This document shows, in pieces, positions 61,086 to 64,000 of a stretch of 64,000 nt of DNA (position 1 is the first letter of the stretch; every line of letters begins with the position of its first letter). Location of the stretch: contig BDSI01000028.1 of NCBI GenBank assembly GCA_003117195.1, positions 124,001 to 188,000 on the forward strand. The letters are read 5' to 3'. Under the pieces are notes generated by a model. That model was not told the origin of the DNA, ran no database searches, and was given only the letters and a program-made list of their open reading frames with translations. This DNA comes from Eudorina sp. 2006-703-Eu-15. Taxonomy: Eukaryota; Chlorophyta; Chlorophyceae; Chlamydomonadales; Volvocaceae. The position numbers and the translations under genes are program-made.

Positions 61086-63849
61086 ATGTCAATTCAGCAA
61101 CTTCTGCATGTCGGAAACGAATCATCGCTGATTCGACGACTCGTCTGCCCACGCCAAACCCGGCACTCACAGCGTGTGGCACAAGTCCTGGGTCGGCACC
61201 TGGCCAAATCAGCTTTGACCACCAGATCCAGTCAGATCAATTGGGGCGCCACCGTTTCCATCGGCGCCAGCACCAAAGCGGCGAGCAACCTAGGTCCAAC
61301 AACAGCGGACCCAGGCCACGGCCTTGTTGGGACACTTCCCTTCCACGAGGTCGGTGAGGGCTCCACCGGCCTCCACCTTGTGAAGTTGAGAGGGTTCTAG
61401 GGCTAATGAATTGCCTCTAGTAGATCGTGTACGTCCCCTGGCGACGAAAAGCCGCACAAGCAGGCTTGGAAGTTGGCCTGTAGAGCGTCGGACAGGCACC
61501 CCGAGGTTGGCGCTCTCCAATCGAGAAAATGTTTTTCCCAAAGCATTTGAGCACGCCAAGCGACTGACCGACATTCATCAGCCATGCATCCATCGTGTCG
61601 ATTTGACAAGCACGCGTGCCTCGCAGCGACGCCTCCCGGGTTTCTGTTGTACAGCGCCGGGCACTGGCTCTACCTTTTGCGCGCAATCAGACTGAAAATG
61701 CGTTTCGTAGGCGGCGTTCGTGTTGGCCATCCACGCTCCCTGCGGGTTGGTCCCGTGTCCCATGGCGACCCATGCCCCATGGCGACCATGTGTGTGCTGC
61801 AGGAGGACTATGTCGAGGTGGGCCTCGTGTTGGGCGCCCACGGCGTGAGGGGTGAGCTGCGTCTTGAGCTGTCCACCGACCAGCCCAGCAAGCGGTTCAA
61901 GGCGGGCAACAAGTGGGTCGGCAGCTCAGTCGGGATGAGCAAGGGGGTTTGAGGCAACCAGGTCTCGCAGTCGCGGCAGGGCCACGGAGATAAAAGAAGT
62001 GTTCTTCGACTCGCGACGCAAAGGCGTGTGGGTCTTACGCACGAGCGTCTCCACCCGGCCCCATGCGACAAGAGGAAGTAGCCTTGATGCCTGTGAGCAG
62101 TAGCTCTTCATTGCTTGGCGTGCATTCTGATCCGTAGTATACGTCCTTGCACGAACCCGCTGTGGACTGCATTCGCTTGGTGAGCCGCCGGACCCTCTCC
62201 ACGCTCACACCGGCCATCCTCAGGTTGTACTTACTGCCGCCCTCGGGTCAGGCCCAAGGAGTGCCGGGCCGGAGCAGCGACGACGGCCTCCCACTCATTG
62301 CGGTGCGAGGGGCTGAGGGCGGTGTCGGCGTGCTTGATTCGCCCGCCGCGTATGCGGCACGGAATGGCTGTCGCTCGATAACTGCGCCGGTGCAAGCTTA
62401 TCTGGTTCCGCACGTCAATTCCAAGCTTCAGCTTAGGGGACCCCGGCCTCCGCATTTCTCAGTTCGCTGCGACGGAGTCCTGCTGTCACCTCGCCCTCCT
62501 CATCAAGGCTTGCACCATTGTCCTATCGTTCGACTGGCTTTGCCCAGGTGACGTCCAGGGGGTTCAAGGCACGACCCGCCGGAAAGGGTACGGACACCTG
62601 GATCTTGGCGCTGGCGGACGTAACGACCATGACGCAGGTATGGGTGTTTGCGCAGCCGCGCTGAAGCTTTGCCAAGCATCCAAGAGCAGCATCCGGGGTG
62701 GAGCTGGTGGGGATGGAGCAACAGCGTCGCGGTCCGCGCGGGGCAGCTTCGCGTTGTCAACCTCCTTTTTTGCGGTGTCTGCCGGCGGCGAGGGCCTAGG
62801 ATAAGCTCCCGCATTTTCGCGCGCCGCGCCCGACGCGGCGGTACAATGTGTTCCTCTGTGTTCGCCTCTCCGTTGCAGGCCGAGCTGCTCCGCGGCCACG
62901 TGCTGTACTGCGCCGCCTCGGATCGCGACGCCCTCCGCGACCCAGATGAGTTCTACGTCACGGACATTATCGGCTGCACCGTCATTGACAAGGTGGGCGC
63001 CGATGGGTTGGGGGGCGCCACTGCCCATGGCACGAGTATATGTAACGGAACGCGCGCTGGTGCTGGCACGGCCGTCGACCGCGGACGCCCCCGCATGTGC
63101 AGCGAAGATGGGCGCCCGTGTGTCGTGTCCTGGGGACCTTCTGCAGGGGCAAGCATGCCGTTGGGGACCCGTTTTTCGATGTGCCGATAGCGCCCATGCG
63201 TCCCTGAAGGCCCTCTCTGGTGCGCACGCTGCACGGCGCGCTGTCCCTCCCTCCCCGCCCGTAGGCCAGCCGGCTCATGCTGGGCCTGGTGGTTGACGTG
63301 TACAGCGGCATGGGCACCCACGACACGCTGCGTGTCAAGCTGCGGGCCAACGAGGAGGACATCCGGCAGTCCAGGATCCGGTGAGGTTCAGCGGCTGCGG
63401 CGGGCCCTGGCCCTGGGTCGGGCGGGGTCGGGACCCCAGGCAGGGTCCTTGGATGGCAGCCAGTGGCTGTACATGTGCCTGCAGCTGGTCGAGGTGGACA
63501 CAAGTTCGGGCCCATTGTGGATGCGCCGTGTGGAGTCGCACGGGTGTTGGGAGTCGCACGGGTGTTGGAGTCGCACGGGTGTGAAATAACGGACGCGTTG
63601 TGTCGAGCGCCCAGATCGCACATCGAACCGTGCCGCGTGCGTACCGTTTCACCCATTCGCGGTGACGGCCCGCTCGCGTGCCCCGCCTGCGCGGCGTCCC
63701 GGTCCGCCCTCCGTGCTCTGCGCCGCAGCTACTGCATGATCCCCTTCGCCAAGGCCATATGCCCCGTGTTGGACCTGGCGAGCCGCACCCTGGAGGTGGC
63801 GCCCCCCGAGGGGCTCATGGATCTGGTGACGGTGGAGCGGCTGCGCAAG
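61086..63849 (+). CDS. RIMM: RimM-like 16S rRNA processing / ribosome maturation factor (3' end outside window)
   Basis: RimM binds ribosomal protein S19 and helps mature the 30S head; a nuclear copy in an alga is expected to serve the plastid or mitochondrion. Exons read in phase: 61803-61912 (EVGLVLGAHGVRGELRLEL, the N-terminal RimM motif), 62224-62302 (LYLLPPSG), 62548-62637, 62879-62992 (AELLRG, then DEFYVTDIIGCTV), 63265-63380 (PRC-barrel-like LVVDVYSGMGTHDTLRVKL), 63729-63849 (MIPFAKAICPVLDL). The sequence continues past 64000. The first exon is tentative: the ATG at 61086 opens a basic, Ser/Thr-rich, acidic-poor leader that looks like a transit peptide, but its donor is unclear (GTCGGT after 61350 would fit phase 0). 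An alternative is an uninterrupted frame starting upstream of 61803 (from 61584 or 61698). Confidence 0.9.
63532..63583. repeat. 18-bp tandem repeat in RimM intron
   Basis: About 2.8 copies of GGAGTCGCACGGGTGTTG lie in the intron 63381-63728. Confidence 0.85.
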
Positions 63850-64000
63850 GTGAGGCTGGTTGGATGATGTGCGTTGGTGCGGTTGGCTTTACATACGGGT
63901 ATTGGATTGAGCGCGGCTTCATTGGGGGTTCCACCGCCGGATGCCAGGTGGGTAGCCCCGGGTCCTTGGAGTGGCGGTGGACGCCGCTAGACCGGAGTCA
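63850..64000 (+). other. Start of a RimM intron, cut by the window end
   Basis: Begins with the donor GTGAGG after the exon ending LRK. No further exon recognised before the window ends. Confidence 0.6.

Overview
This window looks like nuclear DNA of a GC-rich volvocine green alga (Chlamydomonas/Volvox type). The genes are split by many short introns with GTGAGT or GTGCGT donors and CAG acceptors. Putative poly(A) signals are TGTAA. Proteins carry long Gln, Ala and Gly runs, and introns are full of GC-rich micro- and minisatellites. The species cannot be fixed from sequence alone. There are no prokaryotic operons, CRISPR arrays, intact mobile elements or RNA genes that I can support. Layout: (1) 120-5232, plus strand: the 3' part of HEN1, the small-RNA 2'-O-methyltransferase; its N-terminus lies off the left edge. 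(2) 7277-8726, plus: a two-exon gene for an unrecognised protein with a transit-peptide-like N-terminus and a possible cysteine-less thioredoxin-like fold. (3) 8727-13453: 4.7 kb with no convincing gene between two convergent genes. (4) 13454-37879, minus: a 24-kb gene for a full-size ABCA-type ABC transporter, traced from its ATG exon to its stop. (5) 39780-58004, minus: an 18-kb gene for a giant USP9X/USP24/USP34-class ubiquitin-specific protease. (6) 58340-60547, minus: SEH1, a WD40 protein of the nuclear pore Y-complex and of SEA/GATOR. (7) 61086-63849, plus: a nuclear RimM-like ribosome maturation factor, probably plastid-targeted, running off the right edge. The genes are housekeeping or regulatory and do not form one pathway: RNA silencing (HEN1), membrane transport (ABCA), deubiquitination (USP), nuclear pore/TORC1 control (SEH1) and organelle ribosome assembly (RimM). 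SEH1 and RimM are divergent over 538 bp. USP lies 335 bp downstream of SEH1 on the same strand, and ABCA follows in the same orientation. Most of the unusual sequence is in the ABCA introns: a ~2.2-kb GGCA tetranucleotide array, three CAGGGG/CCCCTG arrays, an 8-bp minisatellite abutting a splice acceptor, and a tandem array that spells the 5' splice-site consensus GTGCGT about 23 times on the sense strand. I did not find a clearly new biological system. The best leads are these splice-signal-like satellites, reading-frame breaks in the first nucleotide-binding domain of the ABCA gene, the degenerate zinc ribbon of the USP, and the unrecognised two-exon gene. Exon boundaries were read by eye from splice consensus plus phase and may be off by a base or two.
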